Shown here: one piece after another, positions 1 to 9,590 of the stretch
Position numbering within the stretch: position 1 is the stretch's first letter
How the letters are laid out: each line of letters opens with the position of its first letter
Source of the DNA: Pseudohongiella sp.
Lineage (GTDB): Bacteria > Pseudomonadota > Gammaproteobacteria > Pseudomonadales > Pseudohongiellaceae
Reading direction: 5' to 3'
Length of the DNA stretch: 42,885 nt
Assembly (NCBI GenBank): GCA_030696315.1
Contig: JAUYSM010000012.1
Location: forward strand, 1-42,885
The notes under the pieces: generated by a model
Told to the model about the DNA's origin: nothing
The model's database searches: none
The model's input: the letters and a program-made list of their open reading frames with translations, nothing else
Position numbers and translations under genes: made by a program

Positions 1-800
1 CGGTTGCGGTGCCGATTTCAGTGCCATCGGCGTACAACGTAACGGTATCACCGGGCGTGCCGCCGGAACCGGTGAAGGTAGGCGTATCGTCGCTGGTGAT
101 GTTGTCGGTGCTTGATGTGCCCGTGTCAGACGAGGCTTGCAAGTCCGGAGCGCTTGGCGCAGACGGCGCTGTCGTATCAATCACAACCGGTGTCAGTGCG
201 GTGCTGGCCGCGCTTTGATTGCCGGCAGGATCCGTATATTTGGCAGTGATGCTATAGCTGCCATCTGACAGGGTACTGGTTGTTACACTCCAGTTGCCGC
301 TGCCATCAACAGTCGCCGTGCCTACCTCAGTACCATTGGCAAACAAGGTGACGGTGTCACCCGCCGTACCGCCAGATCCCGTAAAGGTGGGTGTATTGTC
401 ACTGGTGATATTGTCGGTGTCAGAACTGCCCGTATCAGATGCCGCTTGCAAGTCCGGCGCACTGGGTGCAGACGGAGCTGTGGTGTCGATGACGACAGGC
501 GTCAATGCAGTGCTGGCCGCGCTTTGATTGCCGGCAGGATCCGTATATTTGGCAGTGATGCTGTAGCTGCCATCCGTCAGTGTGCTGGACGTGATGCTCC
601 AGTTACCGCTGCCGTCAACAACTGCCGTTCCAACCTGAGTACCATTGGCAAACAAGGTGACAGTATCACCTGAAGTACCACCAGACCCGGTAAAGGTCGG
701 CGTATTGTCACTGGTAATGTTATCGGTGCTGGATGACCCGGTATCAGACGCAGCTTGCAGGTCGGGTGCGCTCGGCGCTGATGGAGCCGTGGTATCGACG
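1..800 (-). repeat. Tandem 309-bp (103-aa) Ig-like repeats inside the giant protein gene
   Basis: Two full units (800-492 and 491-183) and a partial third (182-1) repeat with an exact period of 309 bp. The phase is fixed by matching sites at 168, 477 and 786 (the VIDTTAPSAP hinge) and at 6, 315 and 624. Nucleotide identity is high with mostly third-position changes, so the units arose by recent duplication and remain under protein-level constraint. More units probably lie beyond the left edge. Confidence 0.9.
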
Positions 801-2941
801 GTCGCTGAATCGGATCCCTGACTGCTAACGTTGCCAGCAATATCGGTCGCGGTGGCAGTAACGGTCAATGCGGTGCCGCTTGAGGGCGCTGTGAAACTGG
901 TCGTGATCTTCCCAGCAGTGACTTGTCCACCTGTCAGCGTGACGGTGTTGGTTGTTGTGCCGTTGGAGACATTGATGATATCGCCGGCCACCAGACCTGA
1001 TGGCAAGGTAACCTCAACATCGACGTCTCCGCTCAGCTCAGCGGTGTTGATAAAACCATCGTTGTTGGCATCTTCGGTGATAACGACCGTCGGTGCGCTG
1101 GGAGCCGTAGTATCTACAGTCAGCCCGGTTAATTTGGTCACCGCACTGGTGACGGCGTTGGCGCCGGTCTGTTTGATTTGTACCTGATCGTTGGCATAGG
1201 TGCCTTCACTCAGGGTGAAGGTGGTGCCGCTGCCGGTTGTCCAGCTGCTGCCTGAATTCGTTGAATACTCCCATGTGCCGCCGCTGATCAGGTTGGCCAC
1301 ATTGATCTGGCCATTTTTGGTGATGCGGTCGCTGGATGATGATCCTGTATCAGAGGCAATGGAGCCAAACGGCGTGGGTGGTGGAGCGCCAGCTATATCA
1401 CCAGGCGTAACTGTGGTGGTGTGAACAATGCCCTCGTTGGTGCCAAACTCAATAAAAAACACCGCGGTACCAGATTGACGTGCTCCCAATTTGAACTGAA
1501 TGGAGCTGAGTGTGTCGTAATCAACTTTAATAGCCGCATTGCTGTTCAGCGTGACATCGCCAGTCTCGTTTGTGCTGGATTTAGAGAAAAATTCAACAAG
1601 TTCTGTAACACTGTCATATACGACGCTAATGTCAAATCCAGTGTTGTACGACGCTGCTGTAAACGTACTAAACTGCTGATATTGCTTTATGTCAATATCG
1701 TAGGTGTTAACGCGAACATTGCCGAGCGTGACAGTGGTGCCAGTTTTGGTGGTTTCGTTGTAGCTGTCAGCCGCAATAAGATCAATGCGATAGGTGACTC
1801 CGGCACCAGCGGTCGCGGCACTGGTGTTTAAGAGCATTTGAGGAGTCAGAAACTTAGTCTGGTTTCCAACCAACTGCCCAGTAGTCGCTCCAGTTGTCTC
1901 GTTGTCCGTGAAAAACGCGGCTGAAGAAGTACTAATACCAGCACCAATGTCAACAAGCGTTAAAATTGCGTCCACACCGGCATAGACATCACTGTATAGA
2001 AAAATTGCTCCTATGGTTTGCGCATTTGCGCCAGATTTCAGGACGGGAGAACTAAAGTTCAGAGTTTGGTAGTTGACATCAACCACATCATTATTCAACA
2101 ACGTGTTGAAATTCTCAGGCTCATGGTCAGCAAATAACGAGCCGGTTTCCACGCTGGACGTGGTGTATTCCAATACCCAGTTGCCGCCGTTGGCCATGTT
2201 GCCCGTATCGTCGGTGGACGCCGCCACATCCGCGCCAGTCAGTCGGGATATCGAATCCACAAATGCAGCACCTTCACCGTCAGATGCCACACTGCAACCG
2301 TAAAGCAGGATATCGCCATCGTCGCTCAGCGATTTGCCGATGCGGCTTAACACCTCTGCGTAGGCGCTGATGTTGTCGGACGTCAGCAGCGTCGAACCAA
2401 TTTGCTTTTCGCCCTCGCTTCCGTGTCCGATGATGTGAATTGCATCGATGTTGGTTTTGCCATCCAGCCAGTTGGCGATCTGCTGCAGGCCTTCACTCGA
2501 CGAATCAATCAGCACCACATCGATTCCGGGCTGCACAGCGTCCAGCAACGCTTGCAGATCCGGCAACGAGCCATCGATAAACACCACTTCCCGACGATTG
2601 TTGCCACCCAGTTCATGGATGGTCTGCTCCAGCCCGGTTTTTCCTGAGCCGTCTGTGCTGCCCGACACGGGTGCTGCCGGTTTGTTCAGGTCATCCAGCA
2701 CATCGATCAAGCCATATTGCGCGCTTGCCTCGATGTCTTCCACGTACACCGTCGACTCATGGCCGTTGTCAGCCACGTCCACCACGCTGATCGCCAGCGC
2801 GGCATCAAGCAACATCCGCGGTTCAAGTGCCTGTAGGGCCTTTTCGGAGACTTGAACCGAAGGTTTGTTGTTACGATTGCTGGTGGTTTTTGCGGTGCTT
2901 GCTTTGCGGGAAGCTGGAGTTTTGCCGGTTTTGCGCGCCAT
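1..2941 (-). CDS. Giant DUF4347 / bacterial Ig-like repeat surface protein (3' end outside window)
   Basis: About 980 codons are visible, open without a stop to the left edge, so the C-terminus is missing. The start ATG at 2941 is followed by a basic, low-complexity leader and then LEPRMLLDAAL (residues 39-49), the N-terminal signature typical of very large secreted repeat proteins with DUF4347. Residues about 117-260 fit DUF4347 (IHIIGHGSEG, ILLYGCSVASDG, ASTDDTG). After a roughly 300-residue linker come Ig-like domains, ending in 103-residue repeats (SGSGGT-GDTVTLFANGT type) that continue past the edge. By family knowledge such proteins are exported by type I secretion and act in adhesion or biofilm; the secretion signal would lie outside the window. 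The interior at about 1420-2100 is visibly more A+T-rich than either side, suggesting a domain of different origin. No signal peptide is seen, which fits type I export. Confidence 0.85.
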   Translation of the reverse strand, partial: MARKTGKTPASRKASTAKTTSNRNNKPSVQVSEKALQALEPRMLLDAALAISVVDVADNGHESTVYVEDIEASAQYGLIDVLDDLNKPAAPVSGSTDGSGKTGLEQTIHELGGNNRREVVFIDGSLPDLQALLDAVQPGIDVVLIDSSSEGLQQIANWLDGKTNIDAIHIIGHGSEGEKQIGSTLLTSDNISAYAEVLSRIGKSLSDDGDILLYGCSVASDGEGAAFVDSISRLTGADVAASTDDTGNMANGGNWVLEYTTSSVETGSLFADHEPENFNTLLNNDVVDVNYQTLNFSSPVLKSGANAQTIGAIFLYSDVYAGVDAILTLVDIGAGISTSSAAFFTDNETTGATTGQLVGNQTKFLTPQMLLNTSAATAGAGVTYRIDLIAADSYNETTKTGTTVTLGNVRVNTYDIDIKQYQQFSTFTAASYNTGFDISVVYDSVTELVEFFSKSSTNETGDVTLNSNAAIKVDYDTLSSIQFKLGARQSGTAVFFIEFGTNEGIVHTTTVTPGDIAGAPPPTPFGSIASDTGSSSSDRITKNGQINVANLISGGTWEYSTNSGSSWTTGSGTTFTLSEGTYANDQVQIKQTGANAVTSAVTKLTGLTVDTTAPSAPTVVITEDANNDGFINTAELSGDVDVEVTLPSGLVAGDIINVSNGTTTNTVTLTGGQVTAGKITTSFTAPSSGTALTVTATATDIAGNVSSQGSDSATVDTTAPSAPSAPDLQAASDTGSSSTDNITSDNTPTFTGSGGTSGDTVTLFANGTQVGTAVVDGSGNWSITSSTLTDGSYSITAKYTDPAGNQSAASTALTPVVIDTTAPSAPSAPDLQAASDTGSSDTDNITSDNTPTFTGSGGTAGDTVTLFANGTEVGTATVDGSGNWSVTTSTLSDGSYSITAKYTDPAGNQSAASTALTPVVIDTTAPSAPSAPDLQASSDTGTSSTDNITSDDTPTFTGSGGTPGDTVTLYADGTEIGTAT

Positions 2942-3189
2942 ACGAGTGATTCCAAGTGCTGTAGTTTGGAGGTCTTGCCTGCGCGGATTCTAATTTCACT
3001 TGGCGTGGTATCAAACATCGAAACGGGGATGAATTGGGGAAGCAAGTACAATTCTTTACAAGCAGTACAGAAAACGAGGCTTTTACGAGGGGAAAAAATA
3101 GGGTGGAAATCGGAAAATTAATTATTTAAAACAATGTGTTAATTATTTTAGGTGATACTGGTAAATGGTTGTCAAAATCAAGCTGAACG

Positions 3190-3390
3190 TCAATCGCGCC
3201 GCTCGCGCCCTGCACTCAACATCAAGTGCCAGGCTCCCACAAATACCAGGCTGATAAAACTGATGGCCAGCACAATCACCAGGCGGTAGGGAATCGCGAT
3301 GTAGACCCCCCAGATGTAATCCGCCAGCATGGCGGCGGCGTTTACAACGATCAGTGCAGCAAAAAAGCAGATCCAGATGATTTTTTTCAT
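3190..3390 (-). CDS. Small two-helix membrane protein
   Basis: A 66-residue protein with two hydrophobic stretches (about residues 3-25 and 34-58) joined by a short polar loop containing DYIWG, and a basic cytoplasmic-type tail (GRERRD). AGGAA lies 8 bases before the ATG. It sits between the end of the FG-GAP operon and the giant surface protein gene, all on the same strand, but 56 bp from the operon's last stop, so co-transcription is possible and unproven. I do not recognise a family. Small size, a good ribosome binding site and clear hydrophobic pattern support a real gene. Confidence 0.6.
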   Translation of the reverse strand: MKKIIWICFFAALIVVNAAAMLADYIWGVYIAIPYRLVIVLAISFISLVFVGAWHLMLSAGRERRD

Positions 3391-3446
3391 GATCGAAGTT
3401 CCTGTTGAACGTGCGGATCAGTGAAACAGCCTGTTTTTGGGCACTC

Positions 3447-5177
3447 TCAGTCTGACAGGTACAACACACCCTTGATGGATGACGTGTCACGGCTGATAAA
3501 TACAAAAATATCGTCAATGCCATTATTGTTAAGGTCAGTGGCAACAAGATCACCCCGTGGCGCTGGTTCTGGCAAAGCAATGCGCACATTGGGTTCGCGC
3601 ACGCGTGCCGCCTTGACCTCGGCATTAACCTCCACATTAAACGCCTCCACGATGCGGCGCAGGTCTATCTCATAGTTATCCAGATCGCGGCGATAACCCA
3701 GCGATGCCAGAAAGCGGTCGTCGGCGGGCGGTTGTTCCTGCGCCACGGCCTCATAAAACACTTCAAGCTGGTTGGATGCCAACACCAACAAGTCATCCAT
3801 CGCCGCCCGCGCGCTGGCCGCATCGGGCAAGACTTGAGCGCGCGTAAAGGGGATCATCGGCTCCATACTTCTGGCACGGTCGCGCGATTCCTGCACTGAA
3901 CCAATCATCCTGACCACTGAAGGGAAGCGCATCGCAACCGTGATACGTCGTGCCGGGCGCCGTGCAAACTGGTTGCCTTCATTGGGATAAACAAATGCTT
4001 CCATATTGATGGTGCCAGAGACGGCTAACCACAGGAACAGGTCGCCAATCGACACCTGATCTACACGCCATAACCACAAATCCGGTCGCCCATCGTCATT
4101 TTCGTCGGCCAGGAAAATGGACAAGACATTGCCGCTGGAGCGCAGAATCTGATCAGGCTGCTCAAAATTCATGGTGCTGGACTGCCCTGTGCCAGTTTGA
4201 CCCAGATGCAGGGCAACGCGGCCACCTTCTCGCAGGATAAAGTCGTCAATGCCATCGCCATTCATGTCTTCAAGCAACTCTTCGTGGGTCAGGGCCAACA
4301 CGCCTGTCAGATTGGCGAAGTCGAGTTGGTCCAGGTCAAACTCGCCCAGCCGTTCGCGAATGGCTTCGCGATCGATGGAGTAATTGGGCAGTGCTGGAAA
4401 GTAGTCATTGCTGCGGCTGGCCAGAAATACATCCAGCCGCGCCTCGGTATTCGAAATCAGATCGGGTAATCCGTCACTGTTGACGTCACGCAAACTGATC
4501 TGCGGAATAACAAGCGACTGTCCAATTTCCCGGTCCAGTTCGCCGTCGGCTTCCAGCACCACGCGCTGTTGCACGTCAGATTGCACATTTAATGGAGGCT
4601 GAAAACTGCCGTCCGCATTCTGAATCAGCAGGCTCATGACACCGGCGCCGGGTACCACCAGATCGGGCAAACCGTCGTTATTGATGTCCTGATAAAAGTT
4701 CAGCGGGTAAGCGCCTTTGCCCAGAAAACCACCCAGATTGCTGATGAGTTCTTCAGGCTCGGAAAACGCACGGTTTTCTATCTGCCATTGCAGCACTCGC
4801 TGCCCATCTATCAAAGCAATCAAGGCAGGTAAGGGTCGACTGCCGGCCACAGCAACGGATGAGTCTGGTAAATCCCAGCCAGCGGCCTGGCCCGGCAGTG
4901 TCAGTTCGGTATCGGGCTGCGCAAAATCAAATGCCGGCGCGCCACTGCGTTGGAAATACGCGCTGAGTTTATGTTCCTGAATTGCCAACAGATCCTGCAA
5001 ACCGTCCCCGTCCAGGTCGATCACCCGCAGATTGCTGGTGTCGGGATGCAAGGTAAATGGAATCGGCGTGTAGTTGGCGGCTTGTGGTGCCTGTGGTGTC
5101 TGTGCCGCAGCCTGGCTGCCTGTCACTAACAACATCACTGGAACGAGCAGCTTAACCGTGTGCTTGAATTGATTCAT
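3447..5177 (-). CDS. Secreted FG-GAP/VCBS repeat protein (second of two)
   Basis: The protein has 576 residues. An N-terminal signal peptide ends near QAAAQ (residues 22-26), so it is exported to the periplasm or beyond. At least six aspartate-rich calcium-binding-type loops are visible, for example DLDGDGLQD, DINNDGLPD, DVNSDGLPD, DMNGDGIDD, DENDDGRPD and DLNNNGIDD, spaced as in beta-propeller FG-GAP/VCBS repeats. No catalytic domain is apparent. Its ATG overlaps the stop of the preceding paralogue by 4 bases (ATGA), so the two are translationally coupled. They are similar in architecture but not near-identical, so the duplication is old. Proteins of this type usually bind ligands or other surface proteins; the real role here is unknown. 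It is the last gene of the minus-strand operon that starts at or before 13426. Confidence 0.85.
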   Translation of the reverse strand: MNQFKHTVKLLVPVMLLVTGSQAAAQTPQAPQAANYTPIPFTLHPDTSNLRVIDLDGDGLQDLLAIQEHKLSAYFQRSGAPAFDFAQPDTELTLPGQAAGWDLPDSSVAVAGSRPLPALIALIDGQRVLQWQIENRAFSEPEELISNLGGFLGKGAYPLNFYQDINNDGLPDLVVPGAGVMSLLIQNADGSFQPPLNVQSDVQQRVVLEADGELDREIGQSLVIPQISLRDVNSDGLPDLISNTEARLDVFLASRSNDYFPALPNYSIDREAIRERLGEFDLDQLDFANLTGVLALTHEELLEDMNGDGIDDFILREGGRVALHLGQTGTGQSSTMNFEQPDQILRSSGNVLSIFLADENDDGRPDLWLWRVDQVSIGDLFLWLAVSGTINMEAFVYPNEGNQFARRPARRITVAMRFPSVVRMIGSVQESRDRARSMEPMIPFTRAQVLPDAASARAAMDDLLVLASNQLEVFYEAVAQEQPPADDRFLASLGYRRDLDNYEIDLRRIVEAFNVEVNAEVKAARVREPNVRIALPEPAPRGDLVATDLNNNGIDDIFVFISRDTSSIKGVLYLSD

Positions 5178-6730
5178 GGTGCAGACACCAGCACCGTGAC
5201 GGTATTGGAATGATCCAATACCAAGTCAGGGCGTCCGTCGTTGTTCATGTCCATTACCCGGAACCGCGCAATACTGCGCGTGGGTACATATTGCCAGAAC
5301 GGCTGATTTTCAAACTGCAGATTGCTGTTGATGCGTTTGGCGGCCAATGCACCCGCCGGAGTGACATGCAGTGCATCGATGCGACCATCACCATCCAGAT
5401 CAGCGTCCAGCACAATCGGGCTGGACAGGCCGCGCACGGTGCTGGCCGAAAAGGTTTCTTCCAGCAAAAAATCCGGGCGATTATTAAACAGCGCGGGTCC
5501 CGTTGCCGCATGGTTAAACAGGAGCAAGCTGCGCACAATACTGGCATCACGAATCGCGGCGACTACCGGAATGGTGTAATAACTGACACTCAGCTGCGGT
5601 TTGCCGCCGGTGATCGGGGTGACATCAACACGCAGGTCATAACCTGAAAACCGCATGACCTGATTGGCCTGCGCAAAATTAAAGGTACCACCGGTATTCA
5701 CATAAAAAGACACCGTCCAACTGTTGCCGTCTTCCACAAGACGCACGATATCGCTAAGCCCGTCGCCGTTAACGTCTAATAACTTGAAATCGCCACGCAT
5801 CTCCACCGGGGCTTGCCAATCCGGTCGTTCCGCAAAGCTGCCCGCGCTGTTCATTGACAGGATGTTGATCTGACCCTGAATGTCGTTGCCAATGTTCAGG
5901 TAAATCAGATCATGACTGTTGGCTGCACTGAGCGGTGCCATGACCGCGGGCGGCATCCAGTTCCTGATGTCCAGAATGGCATCGGCTTGTGAGCTGCCCA
6001 CTTGTAGAAAATCCTCAAACAGCGAGCCAGAACGTAACTGCACATCCACCAGCAAGCCGTCTTGTGCATTAAAGGAAATGTTGGTGGAGAAACGTCCACT
6101 GGGCGGCGGCAAGTCGCTGTCATCAACCTCGGTGTTGACGGTGCTGAACTGATGTCGCAGGGTGAACTGCTCGTCGGGTCCGCCGGTGAACCAGCCATAG
6201 TCATCCACGCCGGGTAACAACAGATCTACAAAACCATCTGCATTAGCATCCACGGGTGGGCTTAAAAAGCGCGTCACCTGTGGGTCGGGCACCGCAGATG
6301 ATAAGGACCAATCAAACAGGCGCCGCAGATTGCCACTGTAACCAGCCACGGCGCTGCTCAGGCTGAATGCCGTGCTGCCGGTGAACAATAACAGCTCTGA
6401 CCCCGGTTCCGGTCGCACATCAGCCAGCGCCACGGCAACAATCTCGGAGCGGATATCAACAATACGCGAGGCTTGTGCCGGAAAGCGCTGATCGGTCTGT
6501 TGCAGGTAGATGTGCAACTGACGGCCGGCATCTGCTGACCAGAAGGGCACAATCACGTCCTGCAGGCCATCGCCATCCATGTCAGCAATCTGCACATCTT
6601 GTGGCCACTCCGGGCGCGGCAGTTCGGTGGCGACGTAATTGATGCCCGCCACCTGTGCATGGCTGTTTGTTGCCAGTAACAGTGCGCTGGCCGCAGTTAA
6701 AAACGCGCGTGTGATGCGGGCTGATTGCAT
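5174..6730 (-). CDS. Secreted FG-GAP/VCBS repeat protein (first of two)
   Basis: I choose the ATG at 6730 (518 residues) because it has GAGGAA just upstream, lies 1 base after the stop of the PDZ gene and opens a clean signal peptide ending NSHAQ. An alternative upstream start would overlap the PDZ gene. Calcium-loop motifs DMDGDGLQD, DANADGFVD, DVNGDGLSD, DLDGDGRID and DMNNDGRPD recur through the length, indicating a seven-bladed-type FG-GAP/VCBS propeller. No enzyme motif was seen. The downstream paralogue overlaps it by 4 bases. Co-occurrence with a PDZ lipoprotein, an ABC exporter and an M16 peptidase suggests the pair are the substrates or envelope partners of that machinery; this is inference. 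Confidence 0.85.
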   Translation of the reverse strand: MQSARITRAFLTAASALLLATNSHAQVAGINYVATELPRPEWPQDVQIADMDGDGLQDVIVPFWSADAGRQLHIYLQQTDQRFPAQASRIVDIRSEIVAVALADVRPEPGSELLLFTGSTAFSLSSAVAGYSGNLRRLFDWSLSSAVPDPQVTRFLSPPVDANADGFVDLLLPGVDDYGWFTGGPDEQFTLRHQFSTVNTEVDDSDLPPPSGRFSTNISFNAQDGLLVDVQLRSGSLFEDFLQVGSSQADAILDIRNWMPPAVMAPLSAANSHDLIYLNIGNDIQGQINILSMNSAGSFAERPDWQAPVEMRGDFKLLDVNGDGLSDIVRLVEDGNSWTVSFYVNTGGTFNFAQANQVMRFSGYDLRVDVTPITGGKPQLSVSYYTIPVVAAIRDASIVRSLLLFNHAATGPALFNNRPDFLLEETFSASTVRGLSSPIVLDADLDGDGRIDALHVTPAGALAAKRINSNLQFENQPFWQYVPTRSIARFRVMDMNNDGRPDLVLDHSNTVTVLVSAP

Positions 6731-6731
6731 G

Positions 6732-7712
6732 TTATTCCTCGGCCAGTTCGCCCAATCCACTGCTGGATCGGATCAGCCCAAGTACACTATAAGAGCGTTC
6801 TGGCCCGTTACGTTCATAGGTAAACAGCGAAAACAGAATCAGATCACCAATGCTCAGCCGACTGGCGTCGGGCACTTGTGTCGATTGATAATTAAACAAG
6901 GGCCAGGCACGCAGCGAGCTAAGACGCCGGCCCGGATCCCAAAGATTCAAAGCAATGGTGCTCACGGTATTATTGCGACTGACACTCAGCGACACCCGAT
7001 CACCGGGCTGATACTGGTTGTTTAATAAACTGATGAAACCTTGTGCCGAGGCCACCGGCTGGCCATCTACCGCAAAAATAATGTCATCAATACGCAGTCC
7101 CGCCGCGGGCAATGGGCTCTGTGCAAACAGGCGCACCAGCCGCGCAGCCGACACACGCTCCCCATTGGCGGCCTGCAGCCACTCGGTACTGTATCCGGCG
7201 CGTGACAATAAAGGGTCGGCACGGTATAGCTCAACAGGAGCGGATTGGTTTTCCATGGCCGGGCGCACCGTGACGCTGGCCTGGAATACGGTGGTATTGC
7301 GGCGCACTTCAAAGTTGTAGGTGGTTTCTGTGCGGGTCTGCAATGCCAGGGCATCAAGCATATCGGGATGATTTGTCTCGGCGCCATCGACGGCAAGAAT
7401 CACATCGCCAGCCCGGATACCGGCACGCTCCGCCGCTCCGGCCGGGGTGACGGCACGCACGCGAATGCCCGGCAACACACTGACATTGGTCAGCGAGTCA
7501 CTTTCGTTAACACCACCGACCAGGCCAAAACTGACACCGGCGCTCTGTGCGCTGCCATCATTGCCGGCCAATAACTCGTTTTCTGCTGACAAGGTGATGG
7601 TTGGCGTCAATGTGCGCGGCTCAGTGCTGAGGCAGGCTGACAATAACCCCGCACTGCTGAGCAGCAGTAATGGTTTTGTCAGACGTAAGAAATTAAGCGT
7701 GAATCCGTGCAT
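6732..7712 (-). CDS. PDZ-domain lipoprotein
   Basis: The start at 7712 has AAGGAGAG upstream and gives a 326-residue protein; an earlier in-frame start would run into the permease terminus. A lipobox (LLSAC, Cys27) follows a hydrophobic signal sequence, predicting an outer- or inner-membrane lipoprotein. Two PDZ domains are recognisable at about residues 60-145 (AGIRAGDVILAVDG) and 170-250 (AGLRIDDIIFAVDG). No protease triad or other catalytic domain accompanies them, unlike DegP or CtpA, so it is probably an adaptor or scaffold that holds peptide termini. It is 19 bp downstream of the permease gene and 1 bp upstream of the first FG-GAP gene. Confidence 0.85.
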   Translation of the reverse strand: MHGFTLNFLRLTKPLLLLSSAGLLSACLSTEPRTLTPTITLSAENELLAGNDGSAQSAGVSFGLVGGVNESDSLTNVSVLPGIRVRAVTPAGAAERAGIRAGDVILAVDGAETNHPDMLDALALQTRTETTYNFEVRRNTTVFQASVTVRPAMENQSAPVELYRADPLLSRAGYSTEWLQAANGERVSAARLVRLFAQSPLPAAGLRIDDIIFAVDGQPVASAQGFISLLNNQYQPGDRVSLSVSRNNTVSTIALNLWDPGRRLSSLRAWPLFNYQSTQVPDASRLSIGDLILFSLFTYERNGPERSYSVLGLIRSSSGLGELAEE

Positions 7713-7731
7713 CCGTCTCTCCTTACAGTCC

Positions 7732-8625
7732 TTACAGTTTTTTATGGCGAACCAGAACCAGTGCCAGTACCACAAACAGCACCATCTGCGGCCAGGGCAC
7801 CCACTGATTCAATTGCAATACTGCCGGATCAATCATGACATCGGAAAAACCGCGTACCAGCCGTGCTACATCGTCCAGATAGGATTCATCCAGCAAGGAC
7901 ACCAGATAAGACGCGTACAGATAGTCTGCGGCGCTGCCCAGCACAGACTTGAACAAGTCCAGCCCCAGCGTCAATCCGAGTGCGACACTCAACGCTTGTG
8001 TTGTGCTGTTGCATAACACGGAGATCAGTACACCCAAGGCGATGGCCGCTGGTACCGGAATCAGTGCCAGACTGAGGCCCAGTCTGAGTTCAGCCCGAAT
8101 TTCCTCAGTGCCAATCAGTTCATATCCGTCCTCGACCACCGGGCCAAAGTCCCACAACAGTGCTGCGCTGCCAAAGGTCACCAACAACATCAGCGTGATG
8201 GAGACCAATGCCAATAAATGTGCCTGAATGAGTTTGCTGATGACCAGTGCCGGTCGGCTCACCCGACGAATCAACAAATGTCGTACCACACCCAGCTCAC
8301 GGTCGCTGGCAAAACTCCACGCGGCATAGGCAATCACAATCAGGCTGATCAGCGTCAGGCCCGTCCCGAGTGCATCCACCAAAGCGCCCCAGGCGTCCGC
8401 GCCCTCGATATTGCCGGCGCTGCCAAAGCCACCACCAAAGCCGCCCGATGTGGAGTCACTCCCCATCAATGCCGCGCGTGCATCGCTGGAGGCTGCCAGC
8501 GATCGCACCAACACTAGTTGCGCCGCCGTAATCAGTGCCGGGATAACACACAGCAATTGAATGGCACGACTGTGTGCAAATACAAAAATCTCCGCTTTGA
8601 TAGCCGTCAGCAGGCCTTGCATCAT
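7732..8625 (-). CDS. ABC-2 type transporter permease
   Basis: A 297-residue integral membrane protein with about six hydrophobic segments (near residues 20-45, 85-108, 138-165, 187-210, 215-235 and 275-295), typical of NosY/ABC-2 permeases. A glycine/serine-rich periplasmic loop lies at about residues 55-75. Its start overlaps the ATPase stop by 4 bases, giving a 1:1 ATPase-permease pair. The substrate cannot be read from sequence; the neighbourhood of peptidase, PDZ lipoprotein and repeat proteins suggests export of a peptide or lipid-linked envelope component. Confidence 0.85.
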   Translation of the reverse strand: MMQGLLTAIKAEIFVFAHSRAIQLLCVIPALITAAQLVLVRSLAASSDARAALMGSDSTSGGFGGGFGSAGNIEGADAWGALVDALGTGLTLISLIVIAYAAWSFASDRELGVVRHLLIRRVSRPALVISKLIQAHLLALVSITLMLLVTFGSAALLWDFGPVVEDGYELIGTEEIRAELRLGLSLALIPVPAAIALGVLISVLCNSTTQALSVALGLTLGLDLFKSVLGSAADYLYASYLVSLLDESYLDDVARLVRGFSDVMIDPAVLQLNQWVPWPQMVLFVVLALVLVRHKKL

Positions 8626-9566
8626 GCGACCTCCTGCCGGGCTTTTACTTTGGGTTTGGCGGTCACTTTGCTGACAATATCCTGAAACAGCACGGTCAAA
8701 TCGCGTTTTTCAGGTTGCAGTTCTGACACGGTCAGGCCCGCCATCACCAGTTTACGGTTGATATCACCGGGGCCGATCCCGTCCAGCGTTAACATAAACG
8801 CATTACCAACTTTCTCGAATTTGATTACGCCCAGCGTTTGTTTGAGTAATTCACGGGCGGCATCCGGATGATCGCAGACCAGTTTCAGGCGCGATTCTGT
8901 CGGGCTGATCAGTTCGTGAGTTGAGGCACTCAAGGCGATTTTGCCTTCATGCAGAATCGACAGGTGTGTGCAGATCGATTCCAGGTAAGCCAGTTGGTGA
9001 CTGGACAACAAAAAGCTGGTGCCTTCCTGTCGGTTGAGTCGTTGAATCAACGCCAGCACGTCATCAACGCCCCCGGCATCCAGCCCGTTAAAGGGCTCAT
9101 CCAGCACTACAAACGCGGGTTGGCCAATCAGTGCATGCGCGATGGAGGCGCGGCGGCGGTTGCCCAGCGACAACTGGCGGATTTTATAATTTGAGTACTT
9201 AGTGATGCCGAGCAATGCCTCAACTTCAGCCGGCGTTCGGACGGGTTTGCCACACAGCAAGCGTGCATGTTCAAGGCACTGCCTGACCGTCAAACCGGGG
9301 TGCAGTCCGGGCGTGTCAAAAATGCCCACCACATCGCCGGCCCCTTGCCAAAGATTGCGTGGATGGCGACCGAGTACTTTGATCTCGCCGCCATCAAAAC
9401 CCTGCATGCCCAGCACACATTCCATGGTGGTGGTTTTGCCTGAGCCGTTTAATCCCACCAGGCCGTGAATGGCGCCGCGTGTCACCTCAAGATTGAGATG
9501 ATGCAATACCTCAACGTCGCCATAACGTTTGATCAAGTCCTTGATATGCAAAACGGCTTCAGTCAT
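8622..9566 (-). CDS. ABC transporter ATP-binding protein
   Basis: A 314-residue cytoplasmic ATPase. Walker A GLNGSGKTT is at residues 38-46, the signature LSLGNRRR at about 132-139 and Walker B VVLDEPFNGLD at about 153-163, followed by an H-loop in LLSSHQL. The C-terminal 90 residues are a regulatory extension as in CcmA/NosF-type exporters. GGGAA precedes the ATG. It works with the overlapping permease gene. The upstream M16 peptidase stop is 24 bp away, so the peptidase and exporter are probably one transcript. Confidence 0.9.
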   Translation of the reverse strand: MTEAVLHIKDLIKRYGDVEVLHHLNLEVTRGAIHGLVGLNGSGKTTTMECVLGMQGFDGGEIKVLGRHPRNLWQGAGDVVGIFDTPGLHPGLTVRQCLEHARLLCGKPVRTPAEVEALLGITKYSNYKIRQLSLGNRRRASIAHALIGQPAFVVLDEPFNGLDAGGVDDVLALIQRLNRQEGTSFLLSSHQLAYLESICTHLSILHEGKIALSASTHELISPTESRLKLVCDHPDAARELLKQTLGVIKFEKVGNAFMLTLDGIGPGDINRKLVMAGLTVSELQPEKRDLTVLFQDIVSKVTAKPKVKARQEVA

Positions 9567-9590
9567 TACACGATGTTCCCTGCGAGCGAG

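Noticed and set aside
1-800. Direct repeats considered as CRISPR or satellite DNA
   Set aside because: The 309-bp period is in frame and encodes Ig-like domains; no spacers.
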